The notes beneath the pieces are model-generated. The model was not told the origin of the DNA, did no database searches, and saw only the letters and a program-made list of their open reading frames with translations. This document shows positions 37,401 through 47,100 of a DNA stretch of 64,000 nt, one piece after another (positions within the stretch are counted from its first letter, which is position 1; every line of letters starts with the position of its first letter). Location: contig NC_067204.1 of the NCBI RefSeq assembly GCF_026262505.1, positions 13,410,522 to 13,474,521 on the forward strand. The letters are read 5' to 3'. A program made the translations under genes and the position numbers. Source of the DNA: Trichomonas vaginalis G3 (lineage: Eukaryota > Parabasalia > Trichomonadida > Trichomonadidae).

Positions 37401-37963
37401 CACGAAATGCACACAAAGCTTGGAATCTTCCACGATTCATTTGGGACAGTTTTGTTACTAACTCAGACCTTTCTCTGCTTGTTGACTGTGATGACGAAAG
37501 TTATTTCAACAGTCTCAAAAACATTGTTAATGCTATGCGCAAAGGATTCTGGAAAGTCATTCCTCTTGACAAAGTTAAAAACTTCTCCGGCCGCTTCATT
37601 GAAGGATTAACATGCGGTGTCAAGAAAGAACTTGACTTTAATTCATTCATCGCCTACTTCAGTCCACCATCAAGAAATTGCGTTGTTTGGCCAGTTTTCA
37701 CCCAAGCAATTTCCAAATTCACTTCTCAAGAATTTTCCAAATTAATGGGATTCATAACTGGAAACGAAACTCCAAAGAATGCAAAAGACTTTTGCTTGAA
37801 GTTAGCTGATAAATCAACAAGCTATCAAGATGAAAATAGTTTCGCGCTTCCATTTGCTCACACATGTTTCAATTTAATTGAAATTATGCCATATAAAACA
37901 CCAGAACTCCTAAGACAAAAATTGATAATTTGCTTCTCATTCCAAGCAGAATTTAATGATTAA
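34442..37963 (+). CDS. HECT-type E3 ubiquitin-protein ligase
   Basis: 1173 residues, one open frame; Met1 and Met2 are adjacent. The C-terminal 330 residues form the HECT domain: TTGQDVGGMFRDSFFHMVNE is the conserved N-lobe word, WDSFVTNSDLSLLVD and GLTCGVKKELDF follow, and LPFAHTCFNLIEIMPYKTPE holds the catalytic cysteine, C1142, in the HTCFN context. HECT ligases take ubiquitin from an E2 as a thioester and pass it to a substrate. The N-terminal 800 residues are helical and beta-mixed with no domain I recognise; residues 150-165 are a Gln/Pro-rich linker. The only long host gene in the window without a break. Codon use is even and similar to its neighbours. Confidence 0.93.
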   Translation: MMTPGKSSKTPIVGNLTTLSLPIPGKDEENYLFKLAYARATFTDSNWQVSENICKIRTEHKDKILEKIEANDDENVSLGAMIALGAEIFDSEVTRYIKIKGKTELANNHDVDVQRNSQACFQIDPPKFNVTAKLTAKMIEFIDKVDLDIQATPSQKPADNSQKPLDTPQKIAEKAIKNCIILSFLSKLFDAVSDKNKFAEKFPKMKEICKKFKDTVVPNYTNSKYSYFIRQQLKRVCEKNGIKDKFIPLTHCGECKDSMFNGSPDTSSVFVHTKMIDVNNAIEISFTDMKTQLKYIGFISENWDCTFLSLLDRNIYMDKKFVPYTGSLSNITLWMDNNYLCFGNVKIDSGETKKRWAFVITVCDDSLVEYKFVQPRSTSLKANAPPTKQHRFDLNMIFPKVCLGMQVKIENHSDVNISRLEANYGYTITGCNFENRSTETYIVPANQITTQYTPFDTVMICAEIENRIGDPTQLLNDLLQTCKNYSISLIKTMLPYYLPEINSEMALNMITKLSDTSSKQELDQIKALMKGKENDIKAKLENTVMEGEKDPKFTAGRDINQLYNSTYGASQIGIFQAWNHGIFYEKTFVQGLKLFFKYKKVCLGFIPMILKTFNKNLPNDLESAKMILNFFNNPTYEGYFSNMSEKDYTEYFNNLVTFVFERDPNTIVAKQAHSSLINKCAQSLIGDLFTLGKNVSNKAKRMPPLLLFSDKGATFSKCVVKNNNYYPVEILLPNGTTKIITSNSYSSCEANKGYRYHFGTDGKQVLSDWKNYIEKDFSGVYKPLLVDYMLKNKICDAKIGDYPSIVLFFANIGLSTLTEVSDDYFDYSTPELNPIDNYFNDDANIKVGWLNNFRDWAAEGTIGYLKIDITRTHSHGVNYDSPNLIRIIDYLARDEAHFPSKIIAFRAKENKLMYVAEYEGTTGQDVGGMFRDSFFHMVNELMDVNIRYFIKPPNTLHCEKNRLVPASNLPIKVASTIGSLIASAIATRNAHKAWNLPRFIWDSFVTNSDLSLLVDCDDESYFNSLKNIVNAMRKGFWKVIPLDKVKNFSGRFIEGLTCGVKKELDFNSFIAYFSPPSRNCVVWPVFTQAISKFTSQEFSKLMGFITGNETPKNAKDFCLKLADKSTSYQDENSFALPFAHTCFNLIEIMPYKTPELLRQKLIICFSFQAEFND

Positions 37964-37996
37964 ATTATTATTTTATTTATTTTAATTCTAATTAAC

Positions 37997-38075
37997 TTTT
38001 ATATTGCTAAATATGAACACAAATAAATAATTTATTAATGTTTTATATTGCTAAATATGAACACAAATAAATAAT
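37997..38075. repeat. 44-bp tandem duplication after the HECT gene
   Basis: TTTTATATTGCTAAATATGA followed by ACACAAATAAATAAT is present at 37997-38031 and again at 38041-38075. Confidence 0.85.
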
Positions 38076-38089
38076 TAATTATGGCATTA

Positions 38090-38325
38090 AAGGGCACACT
38101 TACTTTCTGACATTCTCCAGATCAAATTTCGAAATTAATTAGATTTATAACTGGAAACTAAACCCCAGAGGTTTCAAAGGAATCAACAAGTTATTAAAAT
38201 GAAAATAGTTTCTCGCTCCCAAATGCTAGCACATGGTTCAATATAATTGAAATTATGTCATTCAAAACACCAGAACTTCTCAGAGAAAGACTGAAAATTT
38301 TCATCAGAACAGTCCTTTTAAAAAT
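38090..38325 (+). pseudogene. decayed copy of the HECT gene 3' end
   Basis: Clearly related to 37690-37925: TTTATAACTGGAAAC, ATCAACAAG..AT.AAAATGAAAATAGTTTC and TTGAAATTATG.CAT..AAAACACCAGAACT occur in the same order, with stops in every frame. It lacks the codon for the catalytic cysteine in context. A local duplication followed by decay, or the relic of a second HECT gene. Confidence 0.8.
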
Positions 38326-38386
38326 TATTTTTATTATTTTAGATTTTTAATCAAATAGGTAATTTCTTACAATCAAAAAGTTTTCT

Positions 38387-40041
38387 ATGCATAGTTTGCT
38401 ATACGAACAATTTCATCACTTTGATATAAAAGTGACAAAATTGACTTTTACATTGATCTTTCCAGACAAACTTAGAGTTAAACAAATATCAGATTTGCTG
38501 ATTCCACAGCAACTTCAGAAACTTCTGGATATTGAAAAAGCCATTTATTCTCTCAATTCCGAAAATTTTGATCAGAACGTTTCTAAAATAAAAGATTATA
38601 TTGACATTGGATTCAAAAAATATTTGGTTGATATTGCTGCTCTCAAATCACAACAAAATGAAAGAATTAACGAAACAAATTTTTTTTACAAAAATTTCGG
38701 ATTTATTCGAACTGAATGTCATCTGTCCAGAATGCAAATCTAAATAACTATTCAAGAATTACAGAAAAACTTTTCGAACCAAATTATCATTTTAATAATA
38801 ATGATTTACTTGATGCAATCAATTCAACGATCCAGGCTTAGTTAAATATGTAATTTTAAATCAACCTTCACTTTTAAATAAGACAAATATTGATTATAAC
38901 ATCAAATCAATATAATTGCAAGGGGAAATTATGAAATGATTCATTTATTTTACAATGCAGGAGTAATTTTTAGTGATTGCTTTGATATTTCTATATCATT
39001 TCGTTTAAATAATATTGCAGATTGGATTTTAGAAAATTTTAATAATTTACAACAAAGCAGTGAAACAGATATAAGATTTAACATCAGAGCTTTCGTTTTT
39101 TACGCAGAAAATGGGTTTGGTTCTACCATACGATTTCCACAAATTCTTCAAATCACTCAAATTTCTACCAGGGCTACATTATTTTTATTCATTTTACTCT
39201 CCAGATTCAAAACAATTTTACCAAATAATTAAGTTTTGTTATAAAAACGATTATTACGACTTTTTAGAGTTTATTCTGAAGAAGGGAAATTTGCCTGACA
39301 TACAATCATTTTATTGTGCATTAGTTAAATTTATCGTAATTAATAAATACAATCAAAAAATTTATAATTTGTTGAAAAAGTTATATATTTTTCCTCCAAG
39401 AAACATTATGATTATAGATAATCAAACACCCGTAACATTGGCATATAAGAAAGGAACATTGAATTGTTTAAAGAATTATTAAGTACAGGTGCTGATCTTA
39501 ACTATATAAAACGGAAAAACCAATACAATTTTATTATATGCATGCAAATATAAAGATTTAAATGCTGTTAAATCTGCTTTAAGCTATGGAGTCGATATCA
39601 GGGCAAAAAGCTATAAAAGTGCATTATATGTAGCGCTGCATTTGGGAAAGCTTGATATAGCAAATTACTTGGTTGATAATGGATTTGATTGCAGCATGGA
39701 TCATTGCAGAGACTCTCATTCAAAGTTTCTACTTTTGGCAGCTATTAATTCTTTGGACTTCTCATTACTCAAAAAGATATACCATGCAGGAGGAAGCACA
39801 GAAATCAAACATATGTGCATTAATAGTTTGAAGTTCATTCATGGAATACTGTTTAATTCACATAATCAGAATGATGATACTTTCAGTGCTATTAATTATG
39901 CAATTGAAATCATGCAATTCTTTGCTAGGCGTTAATGTTATAATAAATGATATTGCATTTTCTTCATTGATGGATCAAATATTTAATATTGAATTCAAGA
40001 TATTTTCAGTTAAAATTCCAATAATTGGAATCATTGTTTAA
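38387..40041 (+). pseudogene. ankyrin-repeat protein gene, decayed
   Basis: Pieces of open frame at 38387-38743, 38936-39232, 39111-39482 and 39642-39935 in differing frames. The middle pieces encode the helical N-terminal segment typical of trichomonad ankyrin proteins (PDIQSFYCALVKFIVINKYN), and from 39540 the sequence reads ankyrin-like: LYACKYKDLNAVKSALSYG, YVALHLGKLDIANYLVDNGF, LLLAAINSLDFSLLKKIYHA. Several frame breaks show that it is a pseudogene. In trichomonads such proteins are a very large family with unclear binding roles. Confidence 0.7.
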
Positions 40042-40539
40042 TGATGTTTCTTGTTACAATACACATATATAAATTTATTTGAATTTAAAATGTAAAGAAA
40101 TACATTAACTTTAGTTGATTTATGTATTAGTAGTATTTCCTAGTGTTTATCACATTAGACAAGATATAGCTTATACAAGGAAAATATGACAAATTCTAAT
40201 TTTTATTAAATTATGATCAATACAAAAACCTTCAGAAAATAGTTTCGGACACATCCTTTAAAATACCATACTTCCACTATTTGTCAATGCTTCAATAAAT
40301 GCTCGAATCTTGAAATCCACACTGAATTCATTATCATCGGGCTCAGTATTACATCTTGCCGTAAATAAATTAGTCACAATTTTTTTTAATCGAAATAAGA
40401 CTAATAGAGAAAATTGGATATCTTATGTCTTATATATGTACCAATTTTTTTGATGAAATTTTAGTTAACGTTTTATGTACTGCATTATTCGATAAGACGT
40501 GATTTTTTCATGTCTTGTTTGCCATTCAAAAAATAAAAC
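40042..40539. other. intergenic region, nothing recognised
   Basis: About 500 bp, AT-rich, stops in all frames. A GCATTATTCG word at about 40480 is close to the trichomonad initiator consensus (TCAYTA-type) but lies 60 bases before the start, so promoter assignment is weak. Confidence 0.4.
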
Positions 40540-42858
40540 ATGTTGTCAAAATTTGAGAGAAAATTCAATTGGAAATTAAATTTCAGAAAAATGAATGAAT
40601 ATCCTCACGGCTTTATAGCTACACGCGAAGCTATAAAGAGGATAGATGGTATCCGTTCATTCACAGATTTAGGATTTCCTGTTCTCTTAATGGGTCCAAC
40701 AGGATCAGCAAAAACTACATCTGCAAAGATTGCGTTAAATAATCCAGAATTATTTAGCTGCAGCTCTGAAACAACTGGTGAACAGCTACTTGGTAGAACA
40801 ATTCTTCAAAAATCTGGAAATGAAGTCACAAAATTCGAAGAAGGCCCATTTACGAAGGCATTCCGCGATGGAGGCTGTCTTATCATTGATGAAATCAATC
40901 TTGCACCTCCAGATATTCTTCAATGTATAGAAGCTTCTCTTGATTCTGGCAATCTTGAGCTAAATTCGATTGGTCAGAATAACTATAAGCCAATTCCTCG
41001 AAATAATAACTTTAAGCTTGTAGCAACAATGAATCCAGCCAATGAAGATTACGTCAAGAACAGAAACAAACTTTTGCAAAAATTCCAATCAAAATTCAAA
41101 ATCATTTATTTCGACAATTTCGATAAACTTGAGCTCAAAGAGATTATAAGCAAGAGTGGTCTAGATAATGAAAGTACTATTAATAACTTTATCAAATTCC
41201 ATGAATTTTGTGCGAAAAGAGCGTCAAAGGGAAAATCTTATAGATGCTTTACAGTTAGAGACATCAAGCTAGTTTTAAATTGCATGTCAACTAATATTCC
41301 CATTGATCATGCTATATATATTATTTATTGTTTATGTTTTCCAAAGTCAACAAGAGAAGAGTATGAAAAAGAATTCAAAAAGTACTGGGGAGAAATACCA
41401 CAAATACCTATTGACAATGTTCAAATTCAGAATTGCATAAGAAATCCAATTCTTTCACGTTCAATTTCAACAGCCAATATTTTGTCAGTCAAAAACAGAC
41501 AGCCTCTTCTTTTGATTGGTGAAAGCAACAGCGGAAAGACAGCTATAGCTCGCTGGCTGTCAAGATACTATCATCCATCTGCATCCCAGCCAATGACTGT
41601 CATTTGCACTCCAGAAACAACAAATGCAGATCTTCTTGGAAGGCATACAATTGATGCATCAAATCAAATGCAAGGAAATATCAAAGACACATGGGTTGAT
41701 GGACCAGTTATTAGAGCTCTTGAAGGAGGATCGGTTCTTCTTCTTGATAACATCAATTGTGCTCCTTCACAGGTTATAGAAAGGCTTAATACATTAATAG
41801 ATAAAGCTTATCTTACTGATCAAACATTCCATGTAAATGAACGCCCTGAAAATCAAATTGTTCATATTCACGAAAACTTCAGAATCATTGCAACCGCTGG
41901 AAGAGAATCAATCAAATTGATGAGTCCTGCTCTTATCAATCGTTTCGCAATTGTTTATATTGATAATCAGTTTGAAGATGAAAGTGAAACAAGACAAGTC
42001 TTCAGCGATTACATTGATACAAATGTAGATTCATATTCTGCAAGAAATCTCATTAAATCAGATTTATTGAAGTATAAACTCAAAATCAAAGTAATAGAAT
42101 GCATCAATTTCTACATTAAAATCAAAGGTTTATACAAGGAGATTTCAGATAAATCAATTATTGCATTCAGTAAGAATGTTTTCCTTGGAACAAATGAAGA
42201 CGTCGGCAATGATTTTGCTGATGTTATCATCAAAGCACAAAAGAATGATGATACACAGTATTTCCATTTCAAACAATCACCACAAATCAAAAAATTGATG
42301 GCTTCTTTAATTGCATTATGCAATGCAGGAAAACATGTTGTTTTGCAATCACAAACAGGCTATGGCAAAACATCAGCTGCTGAAGCTTTAGGAGAGATAC
42401 TTGAAATTCCTGTTTTCAAGGTTGCTTTCAACAATGAAACACAAATCGGAGAATTGTTTGGCAATTACACAATTAGTGAAAACGGTTTCAATCAGAAAAG
42501 AGGTCCTCTTACAGAAGCAATGAGTGTTGGAGGCATATTCGTTGCTGATGAGTTGAATCTCGCAGAATCAAGTGTCCTCAAATCACTAAGAATCGCCATT
42601 GAACCAAAAGAAGGTGAAGAAATTGAGTTACCAAACAATGAAGATACAGTTACTGTTTCTCCAAGATATTTCTTCATTGGATGCCAGAATGACATTTCTA
42701 TGATAGGAAGAAAGAAATTGCCAACAGATTTGACATCAAAAATAGTTATGCTTGAATATCCATTGATAGGAAAAGATGATTTAAAGAACATTCTTAGAGA
42801 TATTATCTTCGAGATGAATAGCGAATTAATGGAATATCTCGATATACAACTGATTTAA
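40540..42858 (+). CDS. giant AAA+/VWA protein, part 1: AAA modules 1-3
   Basis: 772 residues; either Met1 or Met18 (MNEYPHGFIATREA) may be the start. Three dynein-related (AAA_5, midasin-like) ATPase modules: Walker A GPTGSAKT at residues 52-59 with Walker B GGCLIIDEINLAPP; GESNSGKT at 327-334 with GGSVLLLDNINCAPSQVIER; SQTGYGKT at 604-611 with GGIFVADELNLAESSVLKSL. The DE(I/L)NLA form of Walker B and the LGR words before it are typical of midasin/MoxR-type AAA+ proteins. The frame ends TAATG with the next frame; the codons in the other frame (TTDLMIQIRESE) continue the protein, so a one-base break lies within a few codons of 42850. Confidence 0.85.
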   Translation: MLSKFERKFNWKLNFRKMNEYPHGFIATREAIKRIDGIRSFTDLGFPVLLMGPTGSAKTTSAKIALNNPELFSCSSETTGEQLLGRTILQKSGNEVTKFEEGPFTKAFRDGGCLIIDEINLAPPDILQCIEASLDSGNLELNSIGQNNYKPIPRNNNFKLVATMNPANEDYVKNRNKLLQKFQSKFKIIYFDNFDKLELKEIISKSGLDNESTINNFIKFHEFCAKRASKGKSYRCFTVRDIKLVLNCMSTNIPIDHAIYIIYCLCFPKSTREEYEKEFKKYWGEIPQIPIDNVQIQNCIRNPILSRSISTANILSVKNRQPLLLIGESNSGKTAIARWLSRYYHPSASQPMTVICTPETTNADLLGRHTIDASNQMQGNIKDTWVDGPVIRALEGGSVLLLDNINCAPSQVIERLNTLIDKAYLTDQTFHVNERPENQIVHIHENFRIIATAGRESIKLMSPALINRFAIVYIDNQFEDESETRQVFSDYIDTNVDSYSARNLIKSDLLKYKLKIKVIECINFYIKIKGLYKEISDKSIIAFSKNVFLGTNEDVGNDFADVIIKAQKNDDTQYFHFKQSPQIKKLMASLIALCNAGKHVVLQSQTGYGKTSAAEALGEILEIPVFKVAFNNETQIGELFGNYTISENGFNQKRGPLTEAMSVGGIFVADELNLAESSVLKSLRIAIEPKEGEEIELPNNEDTVTVSPRYFFIGCQNDISMIGRKKLPTDLTSKIVMLEYPLIGKDDLKNILRDIIFEMNSELMEYLDIQLI

Positions 42859-44015
42859 TGATACAAATCAGAGAATCAGAATTATTAAAGTCCAAACCAT
42901 GGTCATTCCGTGAGGCAAGAAGATTCTTTAGACGCATATTGCATTTCAACAAGAACACAACAATCAAACCATATTATCATGCTGCATTTATGTTGCTGGG
43001 TGTACATGATAATATTGATGAAAAAATTATTGCTGAAATACACAGAGTTATTTCGGAATCATTCAGACTTAAAGATGAAGAAAAGGAGGCATTAACAAAA
43101 GTCATGACTTCAAATGTCATTGCAGATCCAAAGACAAAAACACTTACAAAAGGAGAAATAGTTATAAAGAATGTTCCAATTGATGTTGATCGGAATTTGA
43201 AGCAATATTGGAATTCTTATTTCGATATCCAAATGACACATCCACATGAACCAATCTTGATATCTGGTCCATCAGGATATAAAGAATTCTTAGCAAAGAA
43301 GATAACGAGAAATAACTTCAAATCTGTCAATTTAAACAAAGATTCAACGACTTCTTCTCTTATAGGAGGAATCAATTTGACAGATAGAAAGTCAGTCATA
43401 TCAATGCTCTTTGATATCTTGTCAAGAATTGATAGTGACTATTCAAAATATTCTGAATGCTCTATGATTAAGAGATCATACTTCGAAGATGTTTTCGATG
43501 AAGTAAAGTTCAATAAATTCATTGAATCACTCCACGAAAATAAGAATAATTCGATCATTAATGTTATTGAACAAATTAGATCAAATATTCTGAATCTTAT
43601 CCATCAGAAGAATGATTTTTCAACTTTATTTTCATACTACACTACAGTATTCAAACCAGGTTTGATTACATCAGCCATATTGCAACAGAAGCCTCTTATT
43701 CTTAAGAATTTCTCCCATCCACCAATATCTGTAATTGAGAGATTGAATGAACTTTTCTCAATAACTCCAGAACTCACTTTAAGAGAAGACTTCACAAATA
43801 CAATTGTTCCTCATAAGAATCAAACAATCAAAGTTGACAATTTTAGAGTTTTTGCAACAACAACGATGCAAGAAAAATCAAAACTTTCTGAAGCTATGCT
43901 TTCTCGTTTAACAGTTGTCAAGACCAAAGAATATAGCAAAGATGATTATCAGTACATCTTTGACAAAATGTTTTACAAATTCTTGATGCAAAAAGATTCG
44001 ATGATTTGTCATTAA
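42858..44015 (+). CDS. giant AAA+/VWA protein, part 2: AAA module 4 (degenerate)
   Basis: 385 residues. Starts with a helical segment reading KPWSFREARRFFRRIL, the lid-type word found between AAA modules in midasin. A degenerate Walker A (LISGPSGYKEFLAKKI) lacks the GKT lysine-threonine pair, so this module is probably structural. QQKPLILKNFSHPPISVIERL is the corresponding Walker B region without acidic pair. A non-nucleotide-binding module among active ones is usual in dynein-like rings. Two frame changes follow, near 44000 and near 44100. Confidence 0.75.
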   Translation: MIQIRESELLKSKPWSFREARRFFRRILHFNKNTTIKPYYHAAFMLLGVHDNIDEKIIAEIHRVISESFRLKDEEKEALTKVMTSNVIADPKTKTLTKGEIVIKNVPIDVDRNLKQYWNSYFDIQMTHPHEPILISGPSGYKEFLAKKITRNNFKSVNLNKDSTTSSLIGGINLTDRKSVISMLFDILSRIDSDYSKYSECSMIKRSYFEDVFDEVKFNKFIESLHENKNNSIINVIEQIRSNILNLIHQKNDFSTLFSYYTTVFKPGLITSAILQQKPLILKNFSHPPISVIERLNELFSITPELTLREDFTNTIVPHKNQTIKVDNFRVFATTTMQEKSKLSEAMLSRLTVVKTKEYSKDDYQYIFDKMFYKFLMQKDSMICH

Positions 44016-44106
44016 ATAAGAAGTTTATGATCAATAACATTGCAAGAAAAGTTTCTAATTCCCTTAAGAACCAAAAGCCAGAAAGATTTTCGCAAATGCG
44101 TTGTAC

Positions 44107-47100
44107 ATGATGAATATCATAGAAGATGAAATGCTCTATGAACCATTAAACACACGTGCAGGTAAAATTGTTTCCAGAGAAATATTTGTTATTAATGATC
44201 ATGAAATTAAGCCAAAGACAAATCTTGTTCAGACAAAATCTGTCAATGCAATGATAAATCTTTTGTTCACAGCTGCAAAGATGAAATACAACGCAATTGT
44301 TCAAGGTCCATGTGGAACTGGAAAATCAACAGCAATTAGTTATTTGGCAGAATTATTCGATGCTGATTTGATGACAGTCAGAATTTCTCCATCCACAACA
44401 ATTGAAAGTATCTATGGCCAGAACGAACTGGTTCAAGATGAATATGGCGCATCATTCAACTTCAACAAGACTGCTCTTCTAAAGAAGATTACAGAAAATG
44501 CTTCTAATAGAAGACCAGTTTGGATTGTTCTCGAAGAGATTGATCAAGCATCAGATAATCTGATTGATTCATTAAATCAATTGTTTGATTCAGAATCAGA
44601 TCAAATTTTACTTCCTAATGGTACAATAGAAAAGAAGAATGAATATGTCATGTTTGGCTTATCTTCAAAGCCATTTTACAACGAGAATATTTTGAATAAT
44701 GCTGTTTGCATTGAACAGTCCGAGTATCCAGAAAATGAATTTGTTCAAATTTGTCAACAAATAGTTCAGGATTCAAATCTTGCTCATAACAATGAAATCT
44801 CTGAATTTCCATCAGTTTTGTATCAGTGGAAGCAATTAGCCAAAGAGAAACAAAGTCCAATTCCAATTACTATCAGAACATTTAAGAATTTCATTAATTT
44901 GGCTTCCCAACTTCCATCTAAAATATCCTTTTTGAAGAATCAAATTTACAAGACAGTTTTCGATGAAGAAAACCCAGAAAATAAAGAAGAAGACGAAGAA
45001 ACAGAGATAAGAGTTGAAAATGGCTATGTCTCAATTAATGATAGAACGTGCACAAATTATATTCAAGATGAAAGGAAGCAGTCTCTTATTCAGAATATGA
45101 CAAAATCGCAGAAGAATTTGTTCTTAATTCTGAATGCTTCAACTAAAAAATGCATTCCTGTAATTATTCAAGGAAAGACAGCATCAGGAAAGACTCATGC
45201 AATGAGCTTGTTTGCGGAAGCAATGGGACAGAATTTAATTACTCTTCAGCTCAACACAGAAACAAGTGATTCTATTGTTTATGGTGGTTACAAACCATTA
45301 TCTGAACTTCGTCCAAAGCAAAGAGAAGAAATACAAACAATGATGAATGAAGTTGGCCGAACATTCCCTGCCATAAATCAGATCAAAATAAACTCTTGGG
45401 TTCCAGTTGAACTTCATGAAATAGTTAATCGACTCACAACAATCAAAGCATCAATTCCTAATACAGTAGAAAGTCTTCCAATTGATAATTTAATCAAGAA
45501 AATTATTAATGAATGTCAATTCTATAATCTCATCGAGAAATACGAATCAATCATTGTTAAAGCAATGAAAGAAGGAAAATGGCTTCTTCTTGACGGAATT
45601 GAAGCATGTCCAAGTATGATTCTTGATAGAATCATTACATTGTTTAGTCAATCTCCTAAACTCGATTTGTATGAAAGAGGAATTAACAATGAAATCACAG
45701 CTCATCCAAAATTCCGCGTTTTCATGACATATAATCCATATGAAGTAACAACTAGACAAAGAATTTCTCAGGGTTTATTAAACAGATGCTTCATTTACAC
45801 ACTTGATCAAATTGATAATGATTTCAATGATTCATTCAATGTTGTTTTCGGAATCATTTCTCAAATTAAGAATTTGGGATTCACAAATACAAATGAAGTG
45901 CAAAAACTTGTTGCAAGAGTTATCAATGTTCATCTTAGCCAAAAGCAAAACCAGGATGTTGATGGAAGGACATTAATCAGAATTGCAAATTCATTTGCTT
46001 TGAAAGCTCCATTAAATAGAGATAAGATCATCGATTCACTTGAGAAGAACTATTCAAGTAAAATTGAGATTGATGATGAATTTAAGAATAATATTCAGAG
46101 TAAATTTAATGAAGCAATTGATGAAAGCAAACTCAAGAAGTTCAAAAACTCAGTTATCATTCAGAGTTCTGAATTAGAACGCCTCAAGAAATCTCTTGTT
46201 GAATTCAAGAGAAGCTGTAATTTCTCCATCCAAATTTTCCTTCAAACATTCATGAGACTTCCATTTGAAAACTATGAAGAACTTCAGAAAGTTTTGACTT
46301 TTGATCATCAATACATTGATATCTTTGTGCTCATTAATAATTTCATCTTGGAATCAGCTAAGATCATTAGAAGAGAGAAGAAATTAGAAGGACAATCATT
46401 AAGTACTATTGTCAAGAACGAATTTCAGAATTTTGATGAATTTGTTTCAAGAATTGAAGCATATTTATTCATAATTGAAAAGTATGATATCAATGAGCTT
46501 GAATTCAAGGCTATTGATCTTTATTTATTAAGCCAAATCAATGCAACAAATAATATTAATGAAGCATTGTTTTTCTTCCTTTCAATGAAAAACAGATCAC
46601 CAGAAATGTTTTATCAAACATCATATATGTATTCAGTTGCAAAAGGCATTGAAGAGATCAAGAATCTTGGATATAAAATTATTTTAGCTGAAAAGGAACC
46701 AAATGAAGTAATTGATAAAACCGTTATCTTTTACTTTAAGAACAAGCTCATGGATAAAATTTACATTGAGCAAAAAACAATTCCAATTTCTAGAATCGAA
46801 GGTGATCTTGAAACTTTCTTTTCTAATATTTCAAGTCAACATAAGACATCTAATTCTTCTTTTTCAAATAATTCTGTAGACCAAGAATTCAGAAAGAGTC
46901 TATCAAAGAAGTTCATTTACATGTTATATAATTCTATCTTTTATTCTCCGAAACAATTAAAAGGCATATTCCAAGATTATGCTTCCGAAAGCTATCAAAT
47001 TTCTTATGATTTGATTGTAAAATACAAAGATCTTCAAATGTTCAAGCAATGGTCAGATCTTTTGGAATTGATCTCAACGACAATGAATAATAATGAAACT

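Noticed and set aside
44101-44106. TTG start for the third part of the giant protein
   Set aside because: ATG codons follow at 44107 and 44110, and the protein is probably a continuation from upstream rather than a new start.
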